This document shows, piece by piece, positions 18,538 to 27,964 of a stretch of 56,529 nucleotides of DNA. The DNA comes from Leptothrix sp. (in: b-proteobacteria) (GTDB lineage: Bacteria > Pseudomonadota > Gammaproteobacteria > Burkholderiales > Burkholderiaceae_C), in the NCBI GenBank assembly GCA_013822685.1, contig PNKV01000024.1:1-56529 (forward strand). The letters are read 5' to 3'. The translations under genes were made by a program, and so were the position numbers. Position 1 is the first letter of the stretch, and each line of letters starts with the position of its first letter. The notes beneath the pieces were generated by a model. The model saw only the letters and a list, made by a program, of their open reading frames with translations, ran no database searches and was not told the origin of the DNA.

Positions 18538-21500
18538 ATGAACCTGTCCAAATTCTTCATCGACCGCCCGATCTTCGCGGGGGTGCTGTCCCTGTTGATC
18601 TTCATCTCAGGCCTGATCGCATTGCGTGCGCTGCCGATCTCCGAGTACCCCGAGGTCGCCCCGCCCTCGGTGATCGTGCGCGCGCAGTACCCCGGCGCCA
18701 ACCCCAAGGTCATCGCCGAGACCGTGGCCACGCCGCTGGAGGAATCCATCAACGGCGTCGAGAACATGCTCTACATGGGCAGCCAGGCCACCACCGATGG
18801 CCTGATGACCTTGACCGTGACCTTCAAGCTGGGCACCGACCCGGACAAGGCGCAGCAGATGGTGCAGAACCGCGTGTCGCAGGCCGAAGCGCGCCTGCCC
18901 GAGGAAGTGCGCCGCCTGGGTGTCACCACGATCAAGAGCGCACCCGACCTGACCATGGTGGTCCACTTGGTCTCGCCCAACAGCCGCTACGACATGACCT
19001 ACCTGCGCAACTACGCGGTGCTCAACGTCAAGGACCGCCTGGCGCGGATCGAAGGCGTGGGACAGGTGCAGTTGTTCGGCTCGGGCGATTACTCGATGCG
19101 CGTTTGGCTCGATCCGCAGAAGGTGGCGCAGCGTGGCCTGTCGGCCGGTGACGTGGTCAAGGCCATCCGCGAGCAAAACATCCAGGCCGCGGCCGGTGTG
19201 GTGGGTGCATCGCCCGGCCTGCCGGGTGTTGACCTGCAGTTGTCCATCAATGCGCAAGGCCGCCTGCAAAGCGAAGCCGAGTTCGGCGACATCATCGTCA
19301 AGAGCAGCCCCGATGGTGCCGTGACGCGCCTGAAGGACATCGCGCGGCTAGAGTTGGGCGCTTCTGAATACGCCTTGCGCTCATTGTTGGACAACAAGTC
19401 TGCCGTGGCCGTGCCGGTGTTCGCCGCGCCGGGTTCCAACGCCATCCAGATCTCGGACAACGTGCGCGCCACCATGGCCGAGATCAAGAAGAACATGCCC
19501 GAAGGCGTGGACTACAGCATCGTCTACGACCCGACGCAGTTCGTGCGCTCGTCCATCGACGCCGTGGTCCACACACTGCTGGAAGCCGTGGCCCTGGTGG
19601 TGATCGTGGTGATCCTCTTCCTGCAGACCTGGCGCGCTTCGGTGATCCCGCTGCTGGCCGTGCCCGTGTCGGTGATCGGCACCTTCGCGGTCATGCATTT
19701 GTTCGGCTTCTCGATCAACGCGCTGAGCCTGTTCGGCCTGGTGCTGGCCATCGGCATCGTGGTCGATGATGCCATCGTGGTGGTCGAGAATGTGGAGCGC
19801 AACATTGAGGCCGGCCACAGCCCGCGCGAGGCCACTTACCGGGCCATGCGCGAAGTGTCCGGCCCCATCATCGCGATCGCCTTGGTGCTGATCGCCGTGT
19901 TCGTTCCGCTGGCCTTCATCAGCGGTTTGACCGGCCAGTTCTACAAGCAGTTCGCGCTGACCATCGCCATCTCGACCGTGATCTCGGCCGTCAACTCGCT
20001 GACCCTGTCACCGGCCTTGGCCGCCATGCTGCTGAAGGGTCATGACGAACCGAAGGACAAGCTCACAGTGTTCATGGACAAGACGCTGGGCTGGTTGTTC
20101 CGCGGCTTCAACAAGGTCTTCCACCGCGGCTCGCACGCCTACAGCGGTGGCGTCAAGCGCGCCATCTCGGGCAAGGCCGTGATGCTGGTGGGCTACCTGA
20201 TCCTGGTGGCCGTGACGGTGGGCCTGTTCAAGGCCGTGCCCAGTGGCTTCGTGCCCGGTCAGGACAAGCAGTACCTGATCGGCTTCGCGCAGTTGCCCGA
20301 TGGCGCCACGCTGGACCGCACCGAGAACGTGATCCGCCGCATGGGCGACATCGTGCTCAAGCAGCCGGGCGTGGAAAGCGCCGTGGCCTTTCCCGGCCTG
20401 TCGATCAATGGCTTCACCAACAGTTCTAACTCGGGCATCGTGTTCGCCACCTTGAAGGGCTTTGACGAGCGCAAGACCAAGGACCTCAGTGGTGGCGCCA
20501 TCGCCGGCCAGTTGAACCAGAAGTTCGGTGCGATTCAAGATGCCTTCATCGTGATGTTTCCGCCCCCGCCCGTGCCGGGCCTGGGCACCACGGGCGGCTT
20601 CAAGCTGCAGATCCAGGACAAGGCCTCGCTCGGCTACGAGGCGCTGGACGCGGCCCTCAAGGGCTTCATGGCCAAGGCCTACAAGGCGCCTGAGTTGACG
20701 GGCATGTTCTCCAGCTTCCAGGTCAACGTGCCGCAGTTGTATGCCGACATCGACCGCACCAAGGCCCGCCAGCTGGGCGTGCCATTGACGGACGTGTTCG
20801 ACACCATGCAGATCTACCTGGGCAGCCTTTACGCCAACGACTTCAACAAGTTCGGCCGGACTTATTCGGTGCGGGTTCAGGCGGACGCCGCCTTCCGCGC
20901 CCGGTCCGAGAACGTGGGGCAGTTGCAGGTGCGCTCCAGCACCGGCGAGATGGTGCCGCTGTCGGCCCTCATGAAGGTCAAGCCCAGTTTCGGGCCCGAA
21001 CGTGCCATGCGCTACAACGGCTTCCTGTCGGCCGACATCAATGGTGGTGCGGCAGCGGGCTACTCATCGGGCCAGGCGCGCGAAGCCGTCGAGCGCATCG
21101 CTGCTGAAACCTTGCCCCCCGGCATCGGCTTCGAATGGACGGAGCTGACCTACCAAGAGATCCTCGCCGGCAACTCCGCCATCCTGGTCTTTCCCTTGGC
21201 GATCCTGCTGGTCTTCCTGGTGCTGGCCGCGCAGTACGAAAGCCTGACATTGCCACTGGCCATCATCCTGATCGTGCCCATGGGCCTCTTGGCCGCGATG
21301 ACCGGCGTGTGGCTGTCGAACGGCGACAACAACGTCTTCACCCAGATCGGGCTGATCGTGCTGGTGGGGCTGTCGGCCAAGAACGCGATCCTGATCGTGG
21401 AGTTCGCCCGAGAGCTTGAGCTCAACGGACGCACGCCACTGCAAGCCGCGATCGAAGCCAGCCGCCTGCGCCTGCGCCCCATCCTGATGACCTCGCTGGC

Positions 21501-21750
21501 CTTCGTCATGGGCGTGCTGCCCCTGGTGCTGTCCACCGGCGCGGGCTCGGAGATGCGCCAGGCCATGGGCGTGGCCGTGTTCGCCGGGATGATCGGCGTG
21601 ACGGCTTTCGGCCTCTTCCTCACCCCCGTGTTCTATGTGCTGATGCGTCGCCTGGCGGGCAACCGCCCGCTCAAGCACCACGGCGACGTGCCGCACATCG
21701 ATGCCCTGCCTGATGAGGGCGGCGCCAGATTGCAGGAGCAACCCGCATGA
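18538..21750 (+). CDS. RND multidrug efflux pump, HAE1 family (MexF/CeoB-like)
   Basis: A 1070-residue inner-membrane proton/drug antiporter of normal family length. It shows the duplicated RND layout: TM1 near residues 10-30 (FFIDRPIFAGVLSLLIFISG), a large periplasmic loop, TM2-6 at about 340-540, TM7 near 540-560, a second loop, and TM8-12 at about 875-1035. The TM4 motif GIVVDDAIVVVENVERN contains the paired Asp residues of the proton relay. It pumps hydrophobic compounds from the periplasm or membrane through the adaptor and outer-membrane factor encoded on either side. The next gene starts inside its stop codon (ATGA). Confidence 0.95.
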   Translation: MNLSKFFIDRPIFAGVLSLLIFISGLIALRALPISEYPEVAPPSVIVRAQYPGANPKVIAETVATPLEESINGVENMLYMGSQATTDGLMTLTVTFKLGTDPDKAQQMVQNRVSQAEARLPEEVRRLGVTTIKSAPDLTMVVHLVSPNSRYDMTYLRNYAVLNVKDRLARIEGVGQVQLFGSGDYSMRVWLDPQKVAQRGLSAGDVVKAIREQNIQAAAGVVGASPGLPGVDLQLSINAQGRLQSEAEFGDIIVKSSPDGAVTRLKDIARLELGASEYALRSLLDNKSAVAVPVFAAPGSNAIQISDNVRATMAEIKKNMPEGVDYSIVYDPTQFVRSSIDAVVHTLLEAVALVVIVVILFLQTWRASVIPLLAVPVSVIGTFAVMHLFGFSINALSLFGLVLAIGIVVDDAIVVVENVERNIEAGHSPREATYRAMREVSGPIIAIALVLIAVFVPLAFISGLTGQFYKQFALTIAISTVISAVNSLTLSPALAAMLLKGHDEPKDKLTVFMDKTLGWLFRGFNKVFHRGSHAYSGGVKRAISGKAVMLVGYLILVAVTVGLFKAVPSGFVPGQDKQYLIGFAQLPDGATLDRTENVIRRMGDIVLKQPGVESAVAFPGLSINGFTNSSNSGIVFATLKGFDERKTKDLSGGAIAGQLNQKFGAIQDAFIVMFPPPPVPGLGTTGGFKLQIQDKASLGYEALDAALKGFMAKAYKAPELTGMFSSFQVNVPQLYADIDRTKARQLGVPLTDVFDTMQIYLGSLYANDFNKFGRTYSVRVQADAAFRARSENVGQLQVRSSTGEMVPLSALMKVKPSFGPERAMRYNGFLSADINGGAAAGYSSGQAREAVERIAAETLPPGIGFEWTELTYQEILAGNSAILVFPLAILLVFLVLAAQYESLTLPLAIILIVPMGLLAAMTGVWLSNGDNNVFTQIGLIVLVGLSAKNAILIVEFARELELNGRTPLQAAIEASRLRLRPILMTSLAFVMGVLPLVLSTGAGSEMRQAMGVAVFAGMIGVTAFGLFLTPVFYVLMRRLAGNRPLKHHGDVPHIDALPDEGGARLQEQPA

Positions 21751-23138
21751 AAACCAATCTTCTGATCACACCCTTGCTGGCCGCTTTGATCCTGGCCGGT
21801 TGCGCCTCGCCCCCGGCCGTGGACACCGCCCAGTTGCCAATCACGCCCGCAACCTTCAAGGAGGAAGGCAACGCGCGCTGGACCGTCAGCGCCCCCGCCG
21901 AAGCGCAACCGCGGGGTGCCTGGTGGGCCTCCTTCAACGATTCCGTGTTGAACGACCTGGTGGGCCGCGCCGGTGCGCGCAACACCAGCATTCAGACGGC
22001 GGCGGCGCGCTTGGCACAAGCCCGCGCTTTGCTGCGGTCGGCCGACGCGGATCGCCTCCCGCAAGTGGGCCTGGGCGCTGGCGTCAACCGGCAAGCGGCA
22101 CCCGCCATCGGCACGCCTCTGGGCACCGTGGCCAACGCAGGCGCCAATTTCTCTTACGAGCTGGACCTGTTCGGCCGCTTGGCCAAGGCGTCCGACGCCG
22201 CCAACCTGGACGCCAAGTCGCGCGAAGCCCTGCTGCAGAGCACGCGGCTGCTGGTCCAATCCAATGTCGCACAAAGCTACCTGCAACTGCGCGCGCTCGA
22301 CACCGAACGCGCCTTGGTGCGCGACACCGTGGAGGCCTACCGCAACACCTTGAGCCTGACCGAGCGCCGCTTCCAGGCCGGCGACGTGGCCGAGCTGGAC
22401 GTGGCTCGCGTGCGCACCGAGGTCGCGGCCACCGAGTCCGAAGCCATCGCGCTGGACCGCCGCCGTGCCGAGCTTGAGCACGCCTTGGCCGTGCTGGTGG
22501 GCGAGGCCGCGTCCAGCTTCCAGGTCGAGCCGCGTGACTGGAACACCGCCTTGCCCGTGATCCCGGCCGGCGTGCCCTCCACGGTGCTGGCCCGCCGCCC
22601 CGATGTGTCCGCCGCGCAGACCTCGCTGCTGGCCGCGCAAGCCCGCGTGGGTGTGGCCAAGGCCGCCTGGTTCCCCAGCCTGTCCTTGACCGCCAATGGT
22701 GGCTACGCTTCGCCTGATCTGGGCGACCTGTTCAAGTGGTCGACCCGGGCCTGGGGCGTCGGCGCTTTGTTGTCGCTGCCCATCTTCGACGGCGGCAAGC
22801 GCGAAGCCGGTGTGCAGATTGCCAATGCCGAGCTGGACATCGCCGGCGCGGCCTACCGCGAACAGGTGCTGATCGCCTTCAAGGACGTGGAAGACCAGCT
22901 CTCAGCCCTGCGCCTGCTGGCCGACCAGGCCCAGGCACAGGACCGTGCCGTGAACTCGGCCACACGCGCCACGGTCCTGTCCGAATCGCGCTACCGCAAT
23001 GGCCTGGTCAGCCAGCTGGAACTGCTGGACGCCCAACGCAGCGAGCTGAGCAACCGGCGCCAGGCCTTGCAGGTCAAGGCCGCGCAGTACCAGGCCACGG
23101 TGGGTTTGGTGCGGGCGCTGGGCGGTGCCTGGGAGTAG
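21747..23138 (+). CDS. RND efflux outer-membrane factor lipoprotein (NodT/OpcM-like)
   Basis: A 463-residue TolC-like channel lipoprotein. The signal sequence ends in the lipobox LAGC (Cys about residue 19). Two outer-membrane-efflux repeats follow (about 60-250 and 270-455), with typical pieces NTSIQTAAARLAQARALL, SYELDLFGRL, PAGVPSTVLARRPDV and LLSLPIFDGGKRE. It completes the tripartite pump with the two preceding genes. The gene begins with a 4-bp overlap, so it is translationally coupled to the pump. Confidence 0.93.
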   Translation: MKTNLLITPLLAALILAGCASPPAVDTAQLPITPATFKEEGNARWTVSAPAEAQPRGAWWASFNDSVLNDLVGRAGARNTSIQTAAARLAQARALLRSADADRLPQVGLGAGVNRQAAPAIGTPLGTVANAGANFSYELDLFGRLAKASDAANLDAKSREALLQSTRLLVQSNVAQSYLQLRALDTERALVRDTVEAYRNTLSLTERRFQAGDVAELDVARVRTEVAATESEAIALDRRRAELEHALAVLVGEAASSFQVEPRDWNTALPVIPAGVPSTVLARRPDVSAAQTSLLAAQARVGVAKAAWFPSLSLTANGGYASPDLGDLFKWSTRAWGVGALLSLPIFDGGKREAGVQIANAELDIAGAAYREQVLIAFKDVEDQLSALRLLADQAQAQDRAVNSATRATVLSESRYRNGLVSQLELLDAQRSELSNRRQALQVKAAQYQATVGLVRALGGAWE

Positions 23139-23237
23139 CCGCCGCCCCCCTTTTGGGTGCCCCGCTGGCGCGCTGCCGGCGTTAGCATCCGGGCATGGCC
23201 TTGCGCAGGCCAGCACAACATCAGGGGGAACGCATTC

Positions 23238-23573
23238 ATGGACATCACGACCAGTTCTGGCGGCGCGGGCATCGCGATCGTTCCCTTGGTCCTGGTCTTG
23301 CAAACGGCGCCCGTCTGGTTCGCCGCGAAGATCGTGGGCGCGGGCAAAGCTGAGTTCTTGCCCGTGGGCATGGCCGTCCTGGGCGCAGGGGTCATTTCCT
23401 GGCTGCTGCTCCTGGCCCTGGGTTTGAAAGCCCTGATGATCATGCCGTTCGTGTACCTGGGCATTTACATGTTCTACCTGGACACATCTTTCCTGGGGGC
23501 CTTCATCCTCTTCGTGCTGGGCCTGTCTTTTCAAGCGGCCTTGAACAAGTTCCTGGGCGTGTTCTCGCTCTAG
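23238..23573 (+). CDS. Small hypothetical membrane protein
   Basis: A 111-residue protein with three or four predicted hydrophobic segments (about residues 12-28, 40-65, 66-82 and 85-103) and few charged residues; the C-terminus ends ALNKFLGVFSL. I do not recognise the family. The ATG at 23238 follows AGGGGGA. It sits 99 bp after the efflux operon and converges with the racemase gene, so it may be a separate unit. Confidence 0.65.
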   Translation: MDITTSSGGAGIAIVPLVLVLQTAPVWFAAKIVGAGKAEFLPVGMAVLGAGVISWLLLLALGLKALMIMPFVYLGIYMFYLDTSFLGAFILFVLGLSFQAALNKFLGVFSL

Positions 23574-23585
23574 ACCACCACAGGA

Positions 23586-24248
23586 TCAGGCCACGGCGGC
23601 AGCCAGCCAGCGTCCCCCCGCTTCGACACTGTCGATCAGCACGGTGCCTTGCCCTGCTGGCAACTGGCCCGCCCAACCCCCCAAGGCCGCGCCCCCCAGG
23701 ATCACTGCGCTCAAAGACGGCCCATCCGCCAGGATGTCGGTCACCGCCTGGTTCAAACTTGCCAAGCCTTGCCGGGGATCCGCCGCCAGTTCGCCACCAT
23801 GGGCGTCCACCGTGAGCACGCGTTGCAAGCCGCCCGGCCCGCTCATCTCCCACCCCCGCGCCAATCGCTCCAGCATGGGCCCCCAGGCCGCCCCGCCCGT
23901 GACGATGCCAAAGGGGCCGATCGCCCGGGCCTCTTTCATTGCCGCCTCGGCCAGGCCGATCACCGGCACGCGGGTCATCTCGCGCAGGGCCCACACGCCC
24001 GGGTCGCCGAAGCAGGCCACCAACACGGCCTGGGGCTGGCCGTGCTGCAGCAGGTGCAGGTGCCAGGCGTCCAGCACCGCGTGCGCGGCCATCACATAGC
24101 TGGCTTCCGAGGCAATGTAGTCGTGGCCAAAGGTGGCCGTCGTGCCCATCACCGCCAGTCCCCGGTCGGCCACGAAGGGCTGGAACTGCGCCACCAGGTC
24201 GGCCGTGAGGTCCGCCCGCATGTTGGGATTGATGATGAGCACGTGCAT
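23586..24248 (-). CDS. Asp/Glu/hydantoin racemase family protein, second catalytic Cys replaced
   Basis: A 220-residue cytosolic protein. INPNM near the start and VACFGDPG with Cys79 match the Asp/Glu/hydantoin racemase family, whose enzymes use two cysteines as acid/base pair. At the place where hydantoin racemases have LGCAGM, this protein has LGGAALGG (184-191), so the second Cys is Gly. It may be a one-sided enzyme such as a decarboxylase or isomerase, or may be inactive. The ATG at 24248 has GGAGG 8 nt upstream. It is the last gene of the reverse-strand ABC importer operon, which suggests that it processes the imported compound. Confidence 0.75.
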   Translation of the reverse strand: MHVLIINPNMRADLTADLVAQFQPFVADRGLAVMGTTATFGHDYIASEASYVMAAHAVLDAWHLHLLQHGQPQAVLVACFGDPGVWALREMTRVPVIGLAEAAMKEARAIGPFGIVTGGAAWGPMLERLARGWEMSGPGGLQRVLTVDAHGGELAADPRQGLASLNQAVTDILADGPSLSAVILGGAALGGWAGQLPAGQGTVLIDSVEAGGRWLAAAVA

Positions 24249-24273
24249 GGCCAGCGCCTCCAATTTGGTGAGG

Positions 24274-25071
24274 TCAGGACGCCCCGGCCACCGGCCGGCG
24301 CCGCGGCTTGGCCAGGGCCTGGACCACGTCCACCCCTGCCGGCTCGGTTTGGGTGAAGCACAGGCTGGCCTCGATGTGGGCCAGGTGCTCGGCCATCAGG
24401 CGCACGGCTTCGTCGGCGCTGCGCTTGCCTTGTGACGCGCCACGCAATGCCGCCAACAGGCCCCGGTGCTCTTCGCAGCGGCAGGCTTGCACCCAACGCT
24501 GCGGCAACTCGCTGCCCGCCACCTGCAAGCGCTCCACCAGCGTGTAACTCATCAGGATCAGGCTGGTGCGCGACACCAGCTTGTGCAAGAACTTGGCGAA
24601 GGTCTGGTGCGAGGCGGTCGCGGCCAGCAGCAGGTGGAACTGGCCGGACAGCCTCAAGGCCATGGTCCTGTTGCCGGTGCGGCGCGCTTCCTCTTCAGCG
24701 TCGATGCAGTCGGCCAGGGTCTTCAGGTCGCGGGCCTTGGCATGCGCCACGAAGCGTTGCACCAGCACCGTCTCGACCACGGTGCGCGCCTCGAAGACCT
24801 CGCGGGCTTCCTCCACCGTGGGCTCGGCCACGCTGGCACCCTTGTTGGGCTGCAGGGTCACCACCTGCTCTTGTGCCAGGCGGATCAGCACCTGGCGGAC
24901 CCGCGTGCGCGAGACGCCAAAGGCCTGGCCCAGCTTGTCCTCGACCAGTTTGGTGCCGGGCAGCAGGCGCTGGTCCACGATGGCCTCGATCAGGCGTTGG
25001 TAGATCTCCTCGTCCGACAAGGTGGACGCGGGATCGGCAGGGATGGTGGCGGGCGATCGGGAAGAGGGCAT
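24274..25071 (-). CDS. GntR-family transcriptional regulator, FCD subfamily
   Basis: A 265-residue regulator. The N-terminal winged helix occupies about residues 20-90 (EEIYQRLIEAIVDQRLLPGTKL and FGVSRTRVRQVLIRLAQEQVV). The C-terminal FCD ligand domain covers about 100-225, with His residues placed to bind a metal (FHLLLAATASH, CEEHRGLL, HLAHIEASL). Such proteins usually repress catabolic or uptake operons until an organic acid binds. It lies within the ABC importer operon, 11 bp from the permease gene, so it probably controls that operon. A GntR-type palindrome upstream of the operon's first gene supports this. The ATG at 25071 lacks a strong ribosome site. Confidence 0.88.
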   Translation of the reverse strand: MPSSRSPATIPADPASTLSDEEIYQRLIEAIVDQRLLPGTKLVEDKLGQAFGVSRTRVRQVLIRLAQEQVVTLQPNKGASVAEPTVEEAREVFEARTVVETVLVQRFVAHAKARDLKTLADCIDAEEEARRTGNRTMALRLSGQFHLLLAATASHQTFAKFLHKLVSRTSLILMSYTLVERLQVAGSELPQRWVQACRCEEHRGLLAALRGASQGKRSADEAVRLMAEHLAHIEASLCFTQTEPAGVDVVQALAKPRRRPVAGAS

Positions 25072-25082
25072 GGGCAAGAGTG

Positions 25083-25970
25083 TCAGGCCTTGGCACCGGC
25101 ACGGCGGCGCATCAAGGCGGCGGCGCCCAAAGCGGCGAAGATCACGAGCAGCGACACCACCGTGGTGCTGCTGCCCAGCGCATAGATCGAAGGCGTGGTC
25201 ACTGTGGTGGTCAGGCCCTGCAATTCCAGTGGCAGTGTATTGACATCGCCGATGGCCTGCGATGAGCGCGCGATCTCGTCCCAGCTGAGCGTGAAGCCGA
25301 ACATGCCCACGCCCACCAGCGACGGCCCGATCAAGGGCAGCACCACGTGGCGCAGCGTCTGCCACGGCGTGGCGCCCTGGTCGCGCGCGGCCTCTTCATA
25401 CGCGGGGTTGAAGCGGTTGAACACCGCGAACATGATCAGCATGCCGAAGGGCAAAGTCCAGGTCAGGTGCGCGCCCAGGCCCGAGGTGTACAGGCCCATC
25501 AGCGTGGTGTAGGACTCCAGCGTCTCGGTCCATTCCAGGTGCGTCAGCAGGGCCTTGATGACGTCATCAAACAGGCGGAACTGCAGGCCGATGCCGAGCG
25601 AGATGATGATGGACGGCATGATCAAACTGGCCACCGCCGTGTAGAACAACACGCCGCCACCCTTGAAGCCCTTGCGGAAGGCCAGGCCGGCCATCAGCGA
25701 GAACAGCGTGGTCAGCAGCATCACCACCACGCCCAGCGCCAGCGAACGCCGGATGGCCGCGCCAATGTCGACCACGCCCAGGCCCTTGAACAGCTCGTGG
25801 TACCAGTGCAATGACAGGCCGCGCATCGGGAAGGTCAAGCCGCCTTCGGGCCCTTGAAAGCTCAACACGAAGATGGTGATCACCGGCCCGTACAAGAACA
25901 GGATGTACAGCGCACAGACGATGGCCAGGGGGATGAAGCCGCGCGAGCGGCGGCGAACGGTGCCGGCCAT
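25083..25970 (-). CDS. ABC transporter permease, PotC/PotI type
   Basis: A 295-residue inner-membrane permease with six predicted membrane segments: near residues 12-35, 72-95, 108-130, 155-178, 205-228 and 257-278. The cytoplasmic EAA loop reads YEEAARDQGATPWQTLRHVVLPLIGP (about 195-220), which contacts the ATPase. It pairs with the permease encoded 1 bp upstream. The closest family is the spermidine/putrescine-type importers. These also include transporters of other small organic compounds, so the substrate is open. Confidence 0.88.
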   Translation of the reverse strand: MAGTVRRRSRGFIPLAIVCALYILFLYGPVITIFVLSFQGPEGGLTFPMRGLSLHWYHELFKGLGVVDIGAAIRRSLALGVVVMLLTTLFSLMAGLAFRKGFKGGGVLFYTAVASLIMPSIIISLGIGLQFRLFDDVIKALLTHLEWTETLESYTTLMGLYTSGLGAHLTWTLPFGMLIMFAVFNRFNPAYEEAARDQGATPWQTLRHVVLPLIGPSLVGVGMFGFTLSWDEIARSSQAIGDVNTLPLELQGLTTTVTTPSIYALGSSTTVVSLLVIFAALGAAALMRRRAGAKA

Positions 25971-25971
25971 G

Positions 25972-26847
25972 TCAGAGTTCCTTGCGCAGATCGACCAAGC
26001 GATTCAGCGCCACGATGATCAACAACACGACCCCCAGCAGCACCACGGCATTCGCGGCGGCCAGCGGGAACTGCAGGTAAGAGGTTTGCACCTGGATGGT
26101 CTTGCCGACCGAGGCGATCTGCTGGCCGCCCATCACGCCCACGGTCACAAAGTCGCCCATGACCAGGGTGATGACGAAGATGGAGCCGATCAGGATGCCC
26201 GTGCGGCACAGCGGCACGATCACGTTCCACAGCGTTTGCCAGGCGGTGGCGCCGGCGTCGTCGGCCGCTTCGATCAGCGATCGATCGATCTTCATCATCG
26301 AGTTGAAGATGGGCACCATCATGAAGGTGGTGTTCAGGTGAACGAAGGCCAGCACCACGGCGAAGTCCGAGTACAGCAGCCAGTCCAGGGGCGCGTTGGT
26401 CAGCCCCAGGCTTTGCAGGGTCTGGTTCACCCAACCGTTGCGGCCCAGCAGCGGGATCCACGAGATCATGCGGATCACGTTCGAGGTCCAGAATGGGATC
26501 GTCATCACGGTGAAGATCACCGTTTGCGCGCCCACGCTGGGCACGTGGAAGGCGACGAAGTAGGCCAGCGTGAAGCCGATCACCAAAGTGATCAGCCACA
26601 CCAGTGCGCAGAATTTCAACGTCGACAGGTAAGTTTTGAAGGTGGTGCACAGTTCGCCTGAGTCACCCCCGCCAAAGCAGCCGTCGAACAAGGACACGTA
26701 GTTGTCCAGCGTGAAGCCGGGCTCCAGCGTGTACTCGTTCTGCGGCCAGAAGCTCACCGCGCCCACCAGCAGCAGCGGCATCACGAAGAAGACCAGAAAG
26801 ACCCCGCCCATGGGCAAGGCCTGGATCCAGGCGGGCAAGGTTTTCAT
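25972..26847 (-). CDS. ABC transporter permease, PotB/PotH type
   Basis: A 291-residue inner-membrane permease. It has an N-terminal membrane segment (about 9-32), a periplasmic loop with a CFGGGDSGELCT stretch whose two Cys could form a disulfide, five further membrane segments, and the EAA loop IEAADDAGATAWQTLWNVIVPL (about 190-211). It heterodimerises with the following permease. A porin gene ends 6 bp upstream of its start in the same operon, an unusual interruption between the binding-protein and permease genes. Confidence 0.88.
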   Translation of the reverse strand: MKTLPAWIQALPMGGVFLVFFVMPLLLVGAVSFWPQNEYTLEPGFTLDNYVSLFDGCFGGGDSGELCTTFKTYLSTLKFCALVWLITLVIGFTLAYFVAFHVPSVGAQTVIFTVMTIPFWTSNVIRMISWIPLLGRNGWVNQTLQSLGLTNAPLDWLLYSDFAVVLAFVHLNTTFMMVPIFNSMMKIDRSLIEAADDAGATAWQTLWNVIVPLCRTGILIGSIFVITLVMGDFVTVGVMGGQQIASVGKTIQVQTSYLQFPLAAANAVVLLGVVLLIIVALNRLVDLRKEL

Positions 26848-26853
26848 GGCAGA

Positions 26854-27918
26854 TCAGAAGCTGTGGGTGATGCCGGCGGTCACCAGCGTCTGCTTCTGGC
26901 CGGGCAGGCCGGCAAAGCCATTGCCCTCGGTGACGAAGGCGAAGTCGGCGTTGCCCATGTTGCGCGAGAAGATCAGGTTGGCGTTCAGGCTGGTGCGCTT
27001 GGACAGCGCGTAGCTGGCACGCACGCGGGTGAAGCCGGTGCCATCGGGGCTGTTGTCCACGTCCTTCTTCACGTAGTCCACCGACACGGCGGCCGCGGCA
27101 GTGATGGGCACGTCCAGGCCGATGTCAAACAGCTTGGCTTTGAAGGCGCCCACGTCGGTACTGGCCCCACCAGCGAGCAGGTAGTTCACCTCGGACGAAG
27201 CCAGGCCCAGGCGGGCCTTGAGCACCCCGAAGTCATAGCTCAGGCCACCGGCGTACATCGTGTTGCCCTTGTAGACGCCGAAGGGGTCCTTCTCTTGGAA
27301 AGCCGTCAGGCCGATGCTGAACATGCCCACGGTGTAGGTGGCCGCGCCCTGCACCTTCTGGCCCGCGCTTTTCATGCCGGCCTTCTCGCCAGCCGAGTAA
27401 TACAGGCCACCTTCGAAGCCGCCCCAGTTGGGCGAGTTGTACTTGATCGCGTTGTCGTAGTAATCGCTCAGCGCGAAGAAGCCGGTCATCAGGAAGGGCG
27501 AGTAGTAGCCGAAGACGAAGTAGTTGCCCATGTAGTCATCGGCCACGTTCCACTGGTGGCCCAGCTTGATGGAGCCGAAATCGCCGGCCAGGCCCACGTA
27601 GGCGCCACGGTTCCAGAAGGCCGCGCGTGCCGCGCCTGTGTCTGGGGCGATGGAGGACTCCAGGTCGAACACGGCCTTCAGGCCACCGCCCAGGTCTTCC
27701 ACACCCTTGATGCCGATGCGCGAGTTGACGATGGCGTTGTCTTCGATCTTGGCAACCGACTTGGTGGTGCCCAGCGTGGGGTTGTAGACCTTGCTGGCGC
27801 TCAGCACGTCCAGGCCGATGGCGCCGTAGATCGTGACGGACGATTGGGCCTGGGCCATGCCGATCAGGCTCAGCAAAGAAGCGGCGGCCGTGGCCGACAG
27901 GCGAGAAAGGGTGTTCAT
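26854..27918 (-). CDS. Gram-negative trimeric porin (Omp32-like) embedded in the ABC operon
   Basis: A 354-residue outer-membrane porin of betaproteobacterial type. It has a signal peptide (about 1-23, ending AQAQ), first strand SSVTIYGAIGLDV, conserved SRIGIKGVEDLGGGLKAVFDLES, RGAYVGLAGDFGSIKLGHQ, and the terminal strand ending in Phe (TAGITHSF) recognised by the BAM machinery. The ATG at 27918 has GGAG upstream and starts the signal sequence. It lies between the binding-protein and permease genes, so it is probably co-expressed with them to admit the ligand through the outer membrane. Confidence 0.9.
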   Translation of the reverse strand: MNTLSRLSATAAASLLSLIGMAQAQSSVTIYGAIGLDVLSASKVYNPTLGTTKSVAKIEDNAIVNSRIGIKGVEDLGGGLKAVFDLESSIAPDTGAARAAFWNRGAYVGLAGDFGSIKLGHQWNVADDYMGNYFVFGYYSPFLMTGFFALSDYYDNAIKYNSPNWGGFEGGLYYSAGEKAGMKSAGQKVQGAATYTVGMFSIGLTAFQEKDPFGVYKGNTMYAGGLSYDFGVLKARLGLASSEVNYLLAGGASTDVGAFKAKLFDIGLDVPITAAAAVSVDYVKKDVDNSPDGTGFTRVRASYALSKRTSLNANLIFSRNMGNADFAFVTEGNGFAGLPGQKQTLVTAGITHSF

Positions 27919-27964
27919 GGATGGATGACTCCGTTGGGATGAAGGAAGAAAGGGTGAGGGCAAA

